Assembly: GCF_000160835.1 (NCBI RefSeq)
Contig: NZ_GG700733.1
Coordinates: 646,583-710,582 of the forward strand
DNA length: 64,000 nucleotides
DNA from: Limosilactobacillus antri DSM 16041
GTDB taxonomy: Bacteria; Bacillota; Bacilli; Lactobacillales; Lactobacillaceae
Direction of reading: 5' to 3'
How positions within the stretch are numbered: the first letter of the stretch is position 1; every line of letters begins with the position of its first letter. Positions 24,680 to 34,423 of the stretch are shown piece by piece. The notes below the pieces were generated by a model that worked only from the letters and a program-made list of their open reading frames with translations, had not been told where the DNA came from and ran no database searches. Position numbers and translations under genes: made by a program.

Positions 24680-26971
24680 ATGGAAAAACTGAGATCAGAA
24701 ATCACAAGTGTAGCTATAAGTGATGCTACCTTTAAGAAGAATTCACCGGCAATCCATCCAACGTTTATTAATTATTTCTTTGGCAACAATGGTACAGGAA
24801 AATCTACTATTGCCAAAACGATAAAGTCAGGCAATGGGGTGACTTTTAAGTATAGCAACAACCAAAATGATTATGAGATTTTACTATACGACCAAAATTA
24901 TATTGACGAAAATATCAAAGAATATAATGGACTACCGGGCGTCTTTACCGTGAATAAAAAGAATGCTGACATTGAAAAAGAAATTGCTTCGTTATTAGAA
25001 AGGGAAGAACATTGCAAGAAAGAAATTAATGATGCAAATTTAAGCATAGAAGAATTAGAAGGTAAACATAATAAATTAGAAGAACGACTAAAGTCAAAAT
25101 GCTGGAAAAAGTCAAAATCAATTCGTGAACAATTTGTTAAAACACAAAGCGGATATCGTAGTTCAAAGCAAATTTTCCTTGATGAAGTAAGAAAACATAA
25201 TGCCAAAGAACATGATTTAAAGCGATTGAGTAAGTTGTATTCGATCGCTTATTCTAAATCTGCACGACCTTATCCAATGTTTAATGAAATTCAAGACATT
25301 ACTAGTTTAGACAATGTTTCTGGCAATGAAGTATTATCTAAAGTAATTGTAAATTCTTCTAACACGAATTTGGCTGATTTTTTGAAGAAAATAGGTGCAA
25401 CAGAATGGGCACGACGGGGACATGAGCAATTTCACACAAAAGCGGATGGTAGGTGTCCATATTGTTCCCAACCACTGGATTCGGATTTTGAATCAGAATT
25501 TATTAAAAGCTTTGATGAGCAATATGAAAATAGCATACAAGAGTTAAGTGATTTCTTGAAAAGGTATCGTGGAATCGCAAATAATTTATTTATACCATTA
25601 GAGAAAAAGCCTGATCCATTATACCCTGCTGTTAAAATAGAAGAATATAATGATAAGCTTCAACTAATTAAGTCAACAATTGCATCGAATATCGAAAAAA
25701 TTAAATTGAAAATAAAAAAGCCATCAGAAATCGTAGCTTTAGAAGAAGTGACTCCCTTGTTGGAGGGTCTTTCTAAAATAATTGAAAAATTCAATAATTC
25801 AATAACTGAGAATAATGAAATTGTAACTTCTCGTAATCAAAAGCGTGAAGAATGTCAGAATGAGGTTTTCGAATACCTAGCTAACATATTAAATGATGAT
25901 ATAGAAGAATTTGATTTAGTCAATAAAGAAATTAATAAAAGCATCCAAAATAAAAAGCATGTGGTGCAAACAGCTCTTGATAGTATAAGTAGCTTTAAGA
26001 AGAAAATAGAACGGCTTAATAAGCAAACAGTTGAAACTGAAACGGCAATGAATCATATAAACTTGATGCTTAAAGATTCTGGATTTCAAGGATTTAGACT
26101 TGTTCCCAAACAGAAAGTGTCAGGTACACTAACTCGTAATTATGAAATTGTAAGAACTGAATCTGGTCAAGTTGCTAAAAATCTTAGCGAGGGTGAACGT
26201 AATTTCATCGCTTTCATGTACTTTTTGCAGCAAGTATATGGAAAAAATAGTACATCCGAAGAAATTAAAAAGAAAATAGTAATCATTGATGATCCAGTAA
26301 CCAGCATGGACAGTGGGACTATGTTTATTATCGGTTCTGAGATACGTAAATTAATCGAGATTTGTCGAAATAATGTTGATAATCGGGAAGGTTTAGCTTC
26401 AGGTGACTTAATTAAACAAATTTTTATTTTTACACATAATGCATTTTTTCAAAGAGATATAACTTATCTTCGTGCGAAAGAATATAAGTATGTTTCGTTT
26501 TATTTGATCACAAAGCATGATAATTGTTCAGAAATTAAGCTGTGTGAAAAAATTGATCCAAATTGTCCTACTCAAAAAGTGAATGTTAATCCTATCAAAA
26601 ATGCCTACACTGCTTTATGGCAGGAATATAAAGAAACAAAAAGTTGTCTTTCATTAATGAATGTTATTCAACGTATTTTAGAGTATTATTTTCTACAAAT
26701 TTGCGGCTATACAGGTGATGATATACGAAAGAGGGTTTTGATAGACCATAGAGATGAATTTTCAGGCAAAGATGACGGCACAGAACGATATCAACTGGTA
26801 TCGTCAATGTTAGCTCATGTATCAGCTACTACTTCTGGAATTCATGATGACTTACTTTTTGTTGATAGTGATTCAGATGAGAATATAGATCAGTATAGAA
26901 AAATATTTAAATTGATCTTCAGTTGCATGGGACAAGAGCAGCACTTTAATATGATGCTTGAGGAAGCATAA
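24680..26971 (+). CDS. AAA_13-family ATPase with zinc hook (RloC/PrrC-like defence ATPase)
   Basis: A 763-aa SMC/Rad50-like ATPase. Walker A is FFGNNGTGKSTIAK near residue 35, the ABC signature LSEGERNFIAF near 502 and Walker B KIVIIDDPVTSMDSG near 533, followed by IFIFTHNAFF. Between the halves is a long coiled coil (about residues 95-470) with a hook RCPYCSQPL near 258. The C-terminus after the ATPase has VIQRILEYYF and a later SSMLAHVSATTSGIHDDLLF. This matches the AAA_13 group that includes the anticodon nucleases PrrC and RloC; RloC also has a zinc hook, and PrrC genes sit inside type I hsd loci like the one that follows. I cannot confirm an anticodon-nuclease triad here. Confidence 0.78.
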   Translation: MEKLRSEITSVAISDATFKKNSPAIHPTFINYFFGNNGTGKSTIAKTIKSGNGVTFKYSNNQNDYEILLYDQNYIDENIKEYNGLPGVFTVNKKNADIEKEIASLLEREEHCKKEINDANLSIEELEGKHNKLEERLKSKCWKKSKSIREQFVKTQSGYRSSKQIFLDEVRKHNAKEHDLKRLSKLYSIAYSKSARPYPMFNEIQDITSLDNVSGNEVLSKVIVNSSNTNLADFLKKIGATEWARRGHEQFHTKADGRCPYCSQPLDSDFESEFIKSFDEQYENSIQELSDFLKRYRGIANNLFIPLEKKPDPLYPAVKIEEYNDKLQLIKSTIASNIEKIKLKIKKPSEIVALEEVTPLLEGLSKIIEKFNNSITENNEIVTSRNQKREECQNEVFEYLANILNDDIEEFDLVNKEINKSIQNKKHVVQTALDSISSFKKKIERLNKQTVETETAMNHINLMLKDSGFQGFRLVPKQKVSGTLTRNYEIVRTESGQVAKNLSEGERNFIAFMYFLQQVYGKNSTSEEIKKKIVIIDDPVTSMDSGTMFIIGSEIRKLIEICRNNVDNREGLASGDLIKQIFIFTHNAFFQRDITYLRAKEYKYVSFYLITKHDNCSEIKLCEKIDPNCPTQKVNVNPIKNAYTALWQEYKETKSCLSLMNVIQRILEYYFLQICGYTGDDIRKRVLIDHRDEFSGKDDGTERYQLVSSMLAHVSATTSGIHDDLLFVDSDSDENIDQYRKIFKLIFSCMGQEQHFNMMLEEA

Positions 26972-27021
26972 TAAAATTATTGTCTAGTTGTAGAGTAATA
27001 GTAAAGGATGGAAAGCAATAA

Positions 27022-29121
27022 ATGTTAAAGATTGATACTTCTTGGGATGAACAACCAGTAGATATTACTAGTGAGGCGAACTTTATTTGGTCTATTGCCA
27101 ATAAGTTACGTGGTACCTACATGCCTGATAAGTATGGAGATGTCATTATTCCGATGACTATTATCAGGAGATTTGAGTGTGCGTTAGAGCCGACAAAAGA
27201 TAAAGTGTTGGCACAATATGAAGCAATGCCAACATACCCAGCTAGGGCGATGTACAAGATTAGTGGATTTCAATTCTATAACACTAGTAAATTCGATCTG
27301 CAAGAATTATGTAATGATCCTGATAATATTAATTCTAATTTCAAATCATATTTAGCTGGCTTTTCGGCAGATGTTCAAGAAATTCTCCGAAATTTAGATA
27401 TTGAAAGTAACATTGACAAAATGGATAAAGGTGGATGCCTATATAACGTAGTTAAAGCATTCTCTGAGCTTGATTTAAGTGTTGCTAAATTTGATAGCAT
27501 CAAAATGGGATACATCTTTGAAAATTTAATTGCCCGTTTTTATCAGAACGTTGACGCTGGGCAATTTTACACTGGCCGTGACATCATCCGACTTTGTGTT
27601 TCTTTATTACTTGCCGAAGGTAGTGAAGATATTTTAGAAGATAACAAGGTTGTCACTGTTTTGGATCAAGCTTGTGGGACCGGTGGTATGTTATCGACAG
27701 CATATACCTATTTAAAGCATTTGAATCCTACTGTTGATGTGCATCTCTTTGGTCAAGAATTAATGGGTCAATCATATGCCGTTGGACTAGCTGAAATGTT
27801 AATCAAAGATCAAAATATCGATAATTTTAAACATGCAGATACCCTGAAGGAAGACTGCTTTCCGGATCAAAAAATGCGCTTTGTATTAGAAAACCCACCA
27901 TTTGGTACTCCTTGGGGTGGGAAAGATGCAAAGCAAGGTCAGGAAGAGTCAGTTAAAGAAGAATATTTAAAAGGGGAGAGTAGCCGTTGGCCGGCAGGCT
28001 TGCCTAAGACTAATGATGCCCAATTACTATTTATTCAATCCGCTTTAAGCAAATTAGATGATAACGGGAGAGCGGCTATCATTGAAAATGGTTCATCGCT
28101 TTTTACCGGTAATACTGCTTCTGGTGAATCGCAGGTACGTCGTTGGCTGTTGGAAAATGATTATCTAGATACTATTGTGGCGATGCCGACTGACCTTTTC
28201 TACAACACAGAGTTAGCAACCTATATTTGGATTCTAAGCAAAAACAAGAGTCAGAAGCGAAAAGGTAAAGTTCAATTTATTGATGCAACGAACATCTATG
28301 AAAAACTCAGGAAACCTTTGGGAAAGAAAAAGAACGAGTTTTCAAAAGAAAATCGTGAGCAAATTACTAAGTTATATACGGACTTCGTGGAGAATGATAT
28401 CTCACAAATTCATGACAATACTGAATTCATTTATCGTGAATACACTGTCATGCAGCCACTGCAACGTAGCTATGCTATTACAGAACAACGTATTGAAAAA
28501 ATGCTCCCTAATTTGAACAGCTTTTTTGATCCTGTTAAATTCAATGAACTACAGGAGAGCAACAAAAAGCTATCCGCCCGTGATGTAAAGAAGTTAACTA
28601 AATTTAAGAAAAACAAGCCAATCTATGATCAATTGATTTCTATTCTCAGGGATAACATTTCAGATAAGATTTATAAATCACCTGAATCTTTTGCACCAGT
28701 TGCAGAAAATTTACTTTCAAACATTATTGATAAGAAGTTGCTTAAAAAGGTAGTTGATGGACTATCACAGATGGATAAATCTGCTGAAATTCAAAACGAT
28801 AAAAAGGGCAATATTATTTATGATAAGGATACTGCTGATACAGAAATCGTTAATATTAAAACTCCAATTGAACAATATATGGCTAAAGAGGTATTACCTT
28901 TTATTTCAGATGCAAAAGCCTTTTTTGAAGAAGATTTGGGTAAAAAGAAACCCGTTATTAAAACAGGTGCGGAGATCCCATTTACTAGATACTTCTATAG
29001 ATATCAGATGCCACAGTCTGTAGAGAAGCTACAAAATATGATTGATAATTTGGAACAATCAATTTCTGTGGAGATGAATAATTTGTTTGATAAAACAGGT
29101 GATGCAAATGCAAGTAAATAA
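27022..29121 (+). CDS. hsdM: Type I restriction-modification DNA methyltransferase subunit
   Basis: N6-adenine methyltransferase subunit of 699 aa. The N-terminal helical domain includes ANKLRGTYMPDKYGDVIIPMTIIRRFE; the cofactor motif VLDQACGTGGMLSTAYTYL is near residue 213 and the catalytic NPPFGTPWGG near 290. The C-terminal extension of about 200 aa is longer than in classic HsdM of about 520 aa but normal for this sub-family. It works with HsdS to methylate both strands of a bipartite site, protecting against the HsdR nuclease. The stop overlaps the hsdS start region, and the gene begins 50 nt after the ATPase gene, so both may share a transcript. Confidence 0.95.
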   Translation: MLKIDTSWDEQPVDITSEANFIWSIANKLRGTYMPDKYGDVIIPMTIIRRFECALEPTKDKVLAQYEAMPTYPARAMYKISGFQFYNTSKFDLQELCNDPDNINSNFKSYLAGFSADVQEILRNLDIESNIDKMDKGGCLYNVVKAFSELDLSVAKFDSIKMGYIFENLIARFYQNVDAGQFYTGRDIIRLCVSLLLAEGSEDILEDNKVVTVLDQACGTGGMLSTAYTYLKHLNPTVDVHLFGQELMGQSYAVGLAEMLIKDQNIDNFKHADTLKEDCFPDQKMRFVLENPPFGTPWGGKDAKQGQEESVKEEYLKGESSRWPAGLPKTNDAQLLFIQSALSKLDDNGRAAIIENGSSLFTGNTASGESQVRRWLLENDYLDTIVAMPTDLFYNTELATYIWILSKNKSQKRKGKVQFIDATNIYEKLRKPLGKKKNEFSKENREQITKLYTDFVENDISQIHDNTEFIYREYTVMQPLQRSYAITEQRIEKMLPNLNSFFDPVKFNELQESNKKLSARDVKKLTKFKKNKPIYDQLISILRDNISDKIYKSPESFAPVAENLLSNIIDKKLLKKVVDGLSQMDKSAEIQNDKKGNIIYDKDTADTEIVNIKTPIEQYMAKEVLPFISDAKAFFEEDLGKKKPVIKTGAEIPFTRYFYRYQMPQSVEKLQNMIDNLEQSISVEMNNLFDKTGDANASK

Positions 29122-30370
29122 AGATAGTGGGATAAAATGGGTTGGTGAAATCCCAGATAATTGGGATTCTGTCCCGATTTATTATGTATCCCAGGAAGTA
29201 AGAAAGAAAAATAATAATATTTCCCAAAAAGTAGCACTGAAGTTTACGTATGGGACTATCGTTAGGAAAAAGAACTTTAGTATTGAAGAAGATTCATCTT
29301 TAAGAAAAACTATTGAAAATTATAAGGTTGTAAAACCTAAAGATATAGTTATCAATGGATTAAATTTGAATTTTGATTTTGTTACTCAACGAGTAGGTTT
29401 TGTAACTTTCCCAGGTGCCATTACTTCAGCATATATAGTTATTAGAGCGAAGAATAATATTAATGAGAAGTATTTATTATATTTGCTAAAAAGTTATGAT
29501 TCAGTAAAAGCATTCCACAATATGGGGGGAGGGGTAAGAAAGATACTAAATTTTAGTATACTATCAAAGATAAAAATTCCTTTCCCACCAATGAAGGAGC
29601 AAAAGAGAATTACCGATTTTCTCGATAAAAAATGTGGCAAAATTGATAAACTTTTGTCTCAGATTAATGATGAGATTGATACATTGAAGAAATATCAGCA
29701 CAGTCTCATTATCCGTGTGGTAACAAAAGGATTAGATTCAAATGTACCAACGAAAGATAGTGGTATTGAGTGGATAGGTACAATGCCCGAAAAATGGAAT
29801 GTTGTTAAGGGTAAATTTATTTTAACCCTGCTGGATAGACCAACTAAAAAAGATGATGAGGTAATTACTTGTTTTCGTGATGGACAAGTAACTCTTAGAA
29901 AAAAACGGCGTACTGATGGTTTCACTATATCAACAAAAGAAATTGGCTACCAAGGAGTAGACGTTGGAGATCTAGTAGTGCACGCTATGGATGGATTTGC
30001 TGGAGCAATTGGAATTTCTGATTCGCGTGGAAAGGCTTCACCTGTGTTGAACGTTATGGACTCATCTGAAAACAAAAACTATTTGAAATATTATTTAAGG
30101 TGTTGTGCATATCTAGGAGTTTTCAATGCATTAGCAAAGGGAATTAGAGTACGAACTGCTGACACTAGGTGGTCAACTCTTGCTAATTTAAAATTTCCAC
30201 TGCCTACTAAGAATGAGCAAAAAGATATTTCTGACTATCTAGACCAAAAATGTGCTGAAATTAGAGCATTAATTAACGAAAAGAATAGACAATTAGACTT
30301 GCTTACAAAGTACAAAAATTCACTTATTTTCGAATATGTAACTGGTAAGAAACAAGTACCACAAATATGA
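29108..30370 (+). CDS. hsdS: Type I restriction-modification specificity subunit
   Basis: A 420-aa target-recognition subunit. Two half-modules each begin with the same phrase, KDSGIKWVGEIPDNW near residue 5 and KDSGIEWIGTMPEKW near 217, and each ends in a conserved helix (FPPMKEQKRITDFLDKKCGKID and LPTKNEQKDISDYLDQKCAEI). The two TRDs would read the two halves of an asymmetric site; the helices set the spacing. ATG 29108 follows AGGTG and overlaps the hsdM end by 14 nt; ATG 29102 is possible. Only one hsdS is present with no inverted copies near, so no shuffling cassette is apparent. Confidence 0.93.
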   Translation: MQVNKDSGIKWVGEIPDNWDSVPIYYVSQEVRKKNNNISQKVALKFTYGTIVRKKNFSIEEDSSLRKTIENYKVVKPKDIVINGLNLNFDFVTQRVGFVTFPGAITSAYIVIRAKNNINEKYLLYLLKSYDSVKAFHNMGGGVRKILNFSILSKIKIPFPPMKEQKRITDFLDKKCGKIDKLLSQINDEIDTLKKYQHSLIIRVVTKGLDSNVPTKDSGIEWIGTMPEKWNVVKGKFILTLLDRPTKKDDEVITCFRDGQVTLRKKRRTDGFTISTKEIGYQGVDVGDLVVHAMDGFAGAIGISDSRGKASPVLNVMDSSENKNYLKYYLRCCAYLGVFNALAKGIRVRTADTRWSTLANLKFPLPTKNEQKDISDYLDQKCAEIRALINEKNRQLDLLTKYKNSLIFEYVTGKKQVPQI

Positions 30371-30379
30371 GGATGATTA

Positions 30380-33300
30380 ATGATGCGGGGACAAATAAAT
30401 GAACGATATGAATATCAACAAGAAATAATTAATCACTTGGTTGAAGAAGATGGATATGTCGAAAGGGATCATAGTAACTTTGATAAAAAGTTTGCTATGG
30501 ATCCAGAATTACTTTTTCAATTTCTAAAGGATACTCAGCCAGAAAAATTAGAAGAATTAACTAAGCAATTCAAAGAGGATACTGAAGAGACAATTATAAA
30601 TACTATCAATAAATGTATTCTTAGTAAGAAAGGAAGTCTGCTTTCTGCATTAAAACATGGTGTTGATGTTAACAATCAACATTTGACTTTGCTCTATAGT
30701 AAACCAGCTACTAACTTTAATCCTCAGCTTTCAAAACTATATTCCGAAAATATCTTTTCGGTAATGCAAGAAGTATATGCTGATAAAGAAAACAAAGAAC
30801 GAATTGATCTCGTGATCTTCATAAATGGTTTTGCCACAATTAGTTTTGAACTAAAAAGCAATAGTCAAGGGCAAAATTATGAAGATGCAATCAGGCAATA
30901 CCGTACAACTCGAGATCCAAAGGATCGTTTGTTTCTCTTCAAAGCAGGTTGCCTAGTAAATTTTGCTATGGACACTGAAGAGGTTTACATGACTACCCAG
31001 CTGGCAAATGAAAAAACATTCTTTATGCCTTTCAATATGGGCAAGGGAGAAGGTGTAAATTCTGGTGCTGGGAATCCACAGTTTCCTGACAAATATAGTG
31101 TTTCTTATATGTGGGAAGATATCCTTAAAAAAGAAACTTTAGTTGAATTGATTACTAAATTTATCTTTATTGAGACCAAGGAAAATAGAGATCCACTAAC
31201 TGGAAAGAGAAAGGTACGCCAGCAATTAATTTTTCCAAGATACCATCAGTTGGATGTGATCCGCAAAACTTTAGCTGATTTGAAGATCAATAAGACATCC
31301 CAGAATTATTTAATTCAGCACTCAGCAGGGTCAGGAAAAACGAATTCTATCGCTTGGCTTGCACATAGATTAGCTAGTCTTCATGACAATGATAATCAGA
31401 TTATTTTTGACAATGTCATCATTATGACGGATAGGGTGGTCGTTGATCGGCAGTTGCAAAAAGCAATAATGGGTATTGAACACAAAGCGGGCCTTATTCG
31501 TGTCATGGATGATAGATGCACGTCTGAGGACCTTAAGCTAGCATTGGAAAGCAACACTAAAATTGTGGTTACTACAATCCAAAAATTCCCATATGTAGTC
31601 GACTTGATTAAAGATGATAGTAATTCATCTGATGTTGCACTGAAAGATAAGAAGTTCGCTGTTATTATTGATGAAGCGCACTCATCAACTGCTGGCAAAG
31701 ATATGATGGCCGTAACCGAAGCCTTATCCTCATCCGACAAATTTTATGAGCAAGATGTTCAAGATCAATTAGTACAAGAAATAGAAAGTTCGGGAAAACA
31801 AAAGAATGTAAGTATGTTTGCCTTTACAGCAACACCTAAACCGACTACTCTTCGTCTTTTTGGGCGTTTAGATAAACATGGAAATTATCGAGCATTCCAT
31901 TTATATAGTATGAAGCAGGCTATTGAAGAAGGATTTATTCTGGATGTTTTAGCTAATTACACAACATACCAAACGTACTATGAACTTAATAAAGAGATTG
32001 CTGATGACCCAGAATTAAAGACAGCTGATGCCAAACGACAAATAGCTCAGCAAATAGATTTAGATGATCAAAATATTGCTCAACGAACAAAAATTATTAT
32101 TGACCATTTTAGAGAACATGTGATGTCAGAATTAGGTAATCAAGCTAAAGCAATGGTTATTATGTCGTCTCGTAAAGCAGCAGTTAAGTATCGACAAGCA
32201 TTTGAAAATTATATTAACGACCATCATTATGATGATATGGGGATGCTTGTTGCATTTTCGGGTAAGGTTAACTCAGATGACAATAAAGAAGAATTTACAG
32301 AAGCTTCGATGAATGGCTTACCAGAAGATCGTACGGCTAAAGAGTTTAATAAATCCGGATATCGTTTCTTGTTAGTGGCTAATAAATATCAAGTAGGATT
32401 TGACCAGCCTAAGTTATCTGCTATGTACGTCATAAAAAAATTGCGCGGAGTTAATGCAGTACAAACCCTTTCTCGCTTAAATCGTATCTGCCCGCCATAT
32501 GAAAAGACTCCATTTGTGTTGGATTTTGTTAATGACTATAAGGATATTGAGGCCGCTTTTGCTCCTTATTACACTACTACTTTATTAGCGGATACGGTTA
32601 ATCCGCAATTAGTTTATAACTTAGTAGAGAAAATTGACGGATTTTATATAATTGATCCGCAAAATGTTGAGGGTGCAAATATTATTCTTCATAAAGCAAA
32701 AATTCAAAGTCGAGATAAGAAAAACCTTAATTTCTACTTTGGCGCTACGGAAAAGAAGATAGAAGAATTAGACGAAAATTCTCAACGTGAAGTTTTGACT
32801 ACATTAAAGCATTTTGTGCGCTGTTATGAATTCCTTTTGCAAGTATCTAGCCTTAAAGATGAAGAATTACAGAAATTATATAATTATGTATCTTATTTAA
32901 TGAAGTACGTAAATATTAGTCGACCAGGACAGGGATATGACCTGACTGGGAAAATAAAAGCCAGCAAGTTTACTCAGAAAAAGACAGGTCAACATGTAGT
33001 AGGCACGAAACGATCAAATCCAGTGGTAAAGCTGCCGATGGCGGATGATGTTGTGCTTAGTGAGGATAAAAAGAAAAAACTATCCGCAATTATTGAAGAA
33101 ATTAATCAGACCACTGGATCTAATTTTGATAAGGACGTTGCTGTTAAATCCATGCTTCAAATTAGGGATCTAATGATGAAGTCAGATAACTTAAGGAGCA
33201 GTGCCGAAAATAATAATGAGCATGACTTTGAACTATCTTACTTTGATCATATTGACGATATGTTGATTGAGGGGCTTGAACACAATAAAGACTTTTTCAC

Positions 33301-33397
33301 TTTGCTGCTTAATAATAATGATATTAAGAAGGAAGTTTTGGGGACTTTTGCTGAGGAAATATACAAGTCACTACGTGAAAGCAAGGTTAAACAATAA
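30380..33397 (+). CDS. hsdR: Type I restriction endonuclease subunit R
   Basis: A 1005-aa translocase-nuclease. The N-terminal PD-(D/E)XK site is visible as RIDLVIFINGFATISFELKSNSQG around residues 138-161. The helicase motor has Walker A HSAGSGKTNSIAWLAHRL near 312, DEAH-type IIDEAHSSTAGKDM near 430, FTATPKPTTLRLFG, and motif VI QTLSRLNRI near 695. The C-terminal part recruits the HsdM/S complex. It starts 9 nt after hsdS. All expected motifs are intact, so the operon looks functional. The next gene overlaps its stop by 1 nt. Confidence 0.95.
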   Translation: MMRGQINERYEYQQEIINHLVEEDGYVERDHSNFDKKFAMDPELLFQFLKDTQPEKLEELTKQFKEDTEETIINTINKCILSKKGSLLSALKHGVDVNNQHLTLLYSKPATNFNPQLSKLYSENIFSVMQEVYADKENKERIDLVIFINGFATISFELKSNSQGQNYEDAIRQYRTTRDPKDRLFLFKAGCLVNFAMDTEEVYMTTQLANEKTFFMPFNMGKGEGVNSGAGNPQFPDKYSVSYMWEDILKKETLVELITKFIFIETKENRDPLTGKRKVRQQLIFPRYHQLDVIRKTLADLKINKTSQNYLIQHSAGSGKTNSIAWLAHRLASLHDNDNQIIFDNVIIMTDRVVVDRQLQKAIMGIEHKAGLIRVMDDRCTSEDLKLALESNTKIVVTTIQKFPYVVDLIKDDSNSSDVALKDKKFAVIIDEAHSSTAGKDMMAVTEALSSSDKFYEQDVQDQLVQEIESSGKQKNVSMFAFTATPKPTTLRLFGRLDKHGNYRAFHLYSMKQAIEEGFILDVLANYTTYQTYYELNKEIADDPELKTADAKRQIAQQIDLDDQNIAQRTKIIIDHFREHVMSELGNQAKAMVIMSSRKAAVKYRQAFENYINDHHYDDMGMLVAFSGKVNSDDNKEEFTEASMNGLPEDRTAKEFNKSGYRFLLVANKYQVGFDQPKLSAMYVIKKLRGVNAVQTLSRLNRICPPYEKTPFVLDFVNDYKDIEAAFAPYYTTTLLADTVNPQLVYNLVEKIDGFYIIDPQNVEGANIILHKAKIQSRDKKNLNFYFGATEKKIEELDENSQREVLTTLKHFVRCYEFLLQVSSLKDEELQKLYNYVSYLMKYVNISRPGQGYDLTGKIKASKFTQKKTGQHVVGTKRSNPVVKLPMADDVVLSEDKKKKLSAIIEEINQTTGSNFDKDVAVKSMLQIRDLMMKSDNLRSSAENNNEHDFELSYFDHIDDMLIEGLEHNKDFFTLLLNNNDIKKEVLGTFAEEIYKSLRESKVKQ

Positions 33398-33999
33398 TGA
33401 ATGAAATTATGCATCCAATTGAAAATAGAGATGATTTAGTCCAGATAGTTGAGCCAGATATAGAGGCCATTGCAGAAGCCATTAAGTCGGATGATGAAGA
33501 GAAAATGAAGAGCATTCATATAAAGATCGATGGCAAGTACTCAACATATATACCAGGATTTGGGAAAAGTATGTATGGGTACAGTCATGCTGACGGCTTT
33601 TCTTATAATTATCTGGGGAAAGAATCGTATCTTAGCAACTTATGTATCATGAAGGGAAGACTAGAAGGGTACCTTTGCAGTTTTCCAACTCCTCAAAATT
33701 CAAAGATATCACAGGATATTAGTGTGAATGTACCTGTTTCAAATTCCAATGACATTAATATAAATCTTTCATTTAAGGATGCTAGGAAGCAAATAGAGGA
33801 AATGCCAGGGTTAAATGAGGCCGAGACCGAAGAACTGAAGGCAAAAATTGATGAGCTAGAACAAATAAATAATGAGAAAATATCAAAAAAGAAAAAATGG
33901 GAAAAGGTAAAACCTATCATTTCTTTTGTATTGGATAAAGGGGCAGATGTTGCAATTACAATTATGGGGTTAATACTTCAAATGAAACTTGGCATTTAG
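33397..33999 (+). CDS. Uncharacterised protein coupled to hsdR
   Basis: A 200-aa protein whose ATG overlaps the hsdR stop (TAATG), so it is made together with HsdR. The N-terminal half (ENRDDLVQIVEPDIEAIAEAI ... IDGKYSTYIPGFGKSMYGYS) is unknown to me. A beta-like stretch ISVNVPVSNSNDININLSF precedes a helical C-terminus: DARKQIEEMPGLNEAETEELKAKIDELEQI then KKKKWEKVKPIISFVLDKGADVAITIMGLIL. That C-terminal module is a recurring ending of small defence-island proteins, and its last 25 residues are hydrophobic enough for a membrane contact. It may be an effector or an inhibitor linked to restriction; function unproven. Confidence 0.6.
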   Translation: MNEIMHPIENRDDLVQIVEPDIEAIAEAIKSDDEEKMKSIHIKIDGKYSTYIPGFGKSMYGYSHADGFSYNYLGKESYLSNLCIMKGRLEGYLCSFPTPQNSKISQDISVNVPVSNSNDININLSFKDARKQIEEMPGLNEAETEELKAKIDELEQINNEKISKKKKWEKVKPIISFVLDKGADVAITIMGLILQMKLGI

Positions 34000-34378
34000 G
34001 TTTCCGCAAACATCTTAAATCATTTTTTAGAATTTATGCGTTCCCGCAAATCACTAATAATTTGGAAATTGCTACTCATCTCAAAAGCAAGGCAATACTT
34101 GGCATTATGCAATTGAGTTAACAAATACAATGTTTTGGATTAAGCAAAGATAATTGGTGAGCGAAGCGGTTATTCGGTAATGTGTAATTGACCACAACAG
34201 CTCGTGGCATGTTGAATCCGTAACCGTGCTTGAACGCGACTAACAGGAGCGTGAAAGCTTAGAAACGCTCCCTGCGATAGGTGTCCAGGAACGAGGAGTG
34301 AGAGCGACAAGTGATTGGCTAAAACCGAACCGCTGAGAGAGTGACGGTAGTAGAGAGGAATTAAAACTTATTAGACAG
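34000..34378. other. Gene-free segment after the type I operon
   Basis: I see no convincing gene. The first part (34000-34235) resembles by eye the segment after the type III operon (42906-43140): both start with TTTC-GCA-ACA-like motifs and share AATGTG-AATTG and GTAACCG followed by TTGAA. A hairpin with arms GAGCG and CGCTC lies at 34248-34272. It may be an old recombination junction or the remnant of a deleted gene. Confidence 0.4.
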
Positions 34379-34422
34379 AAAAGTGGGCCAATTCCCTGGA
34401 GTGATGGAATTGACCCACTTTT
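34379..34422. terminator. Bidirectional Rho-independent terminator
   Basis: AAAAGTGGGCCAATTCC (34379-34395) pairs with GGAATTGACCCACTTTT (34406-34422) across a 10-nt loop; 16 of 17 pairs form. It ends the minus-strand toxin gene whose stop is at 34424 and can also stop plus-strand transcription from the type I operon. Confidence 0.9.
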
Positions 34423-34423
34423 A

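Noticed and set aside
24680..26971. Calling the ATPase a confirmed anticodon nuclease (prrC/rloC)
   Set aside because: The ATPase and hook fit, but the Arg/Glu/His triad of the nuclease domain could not be matched; the C-terminal RILEYYF and LAHVS segments have a different spacing.
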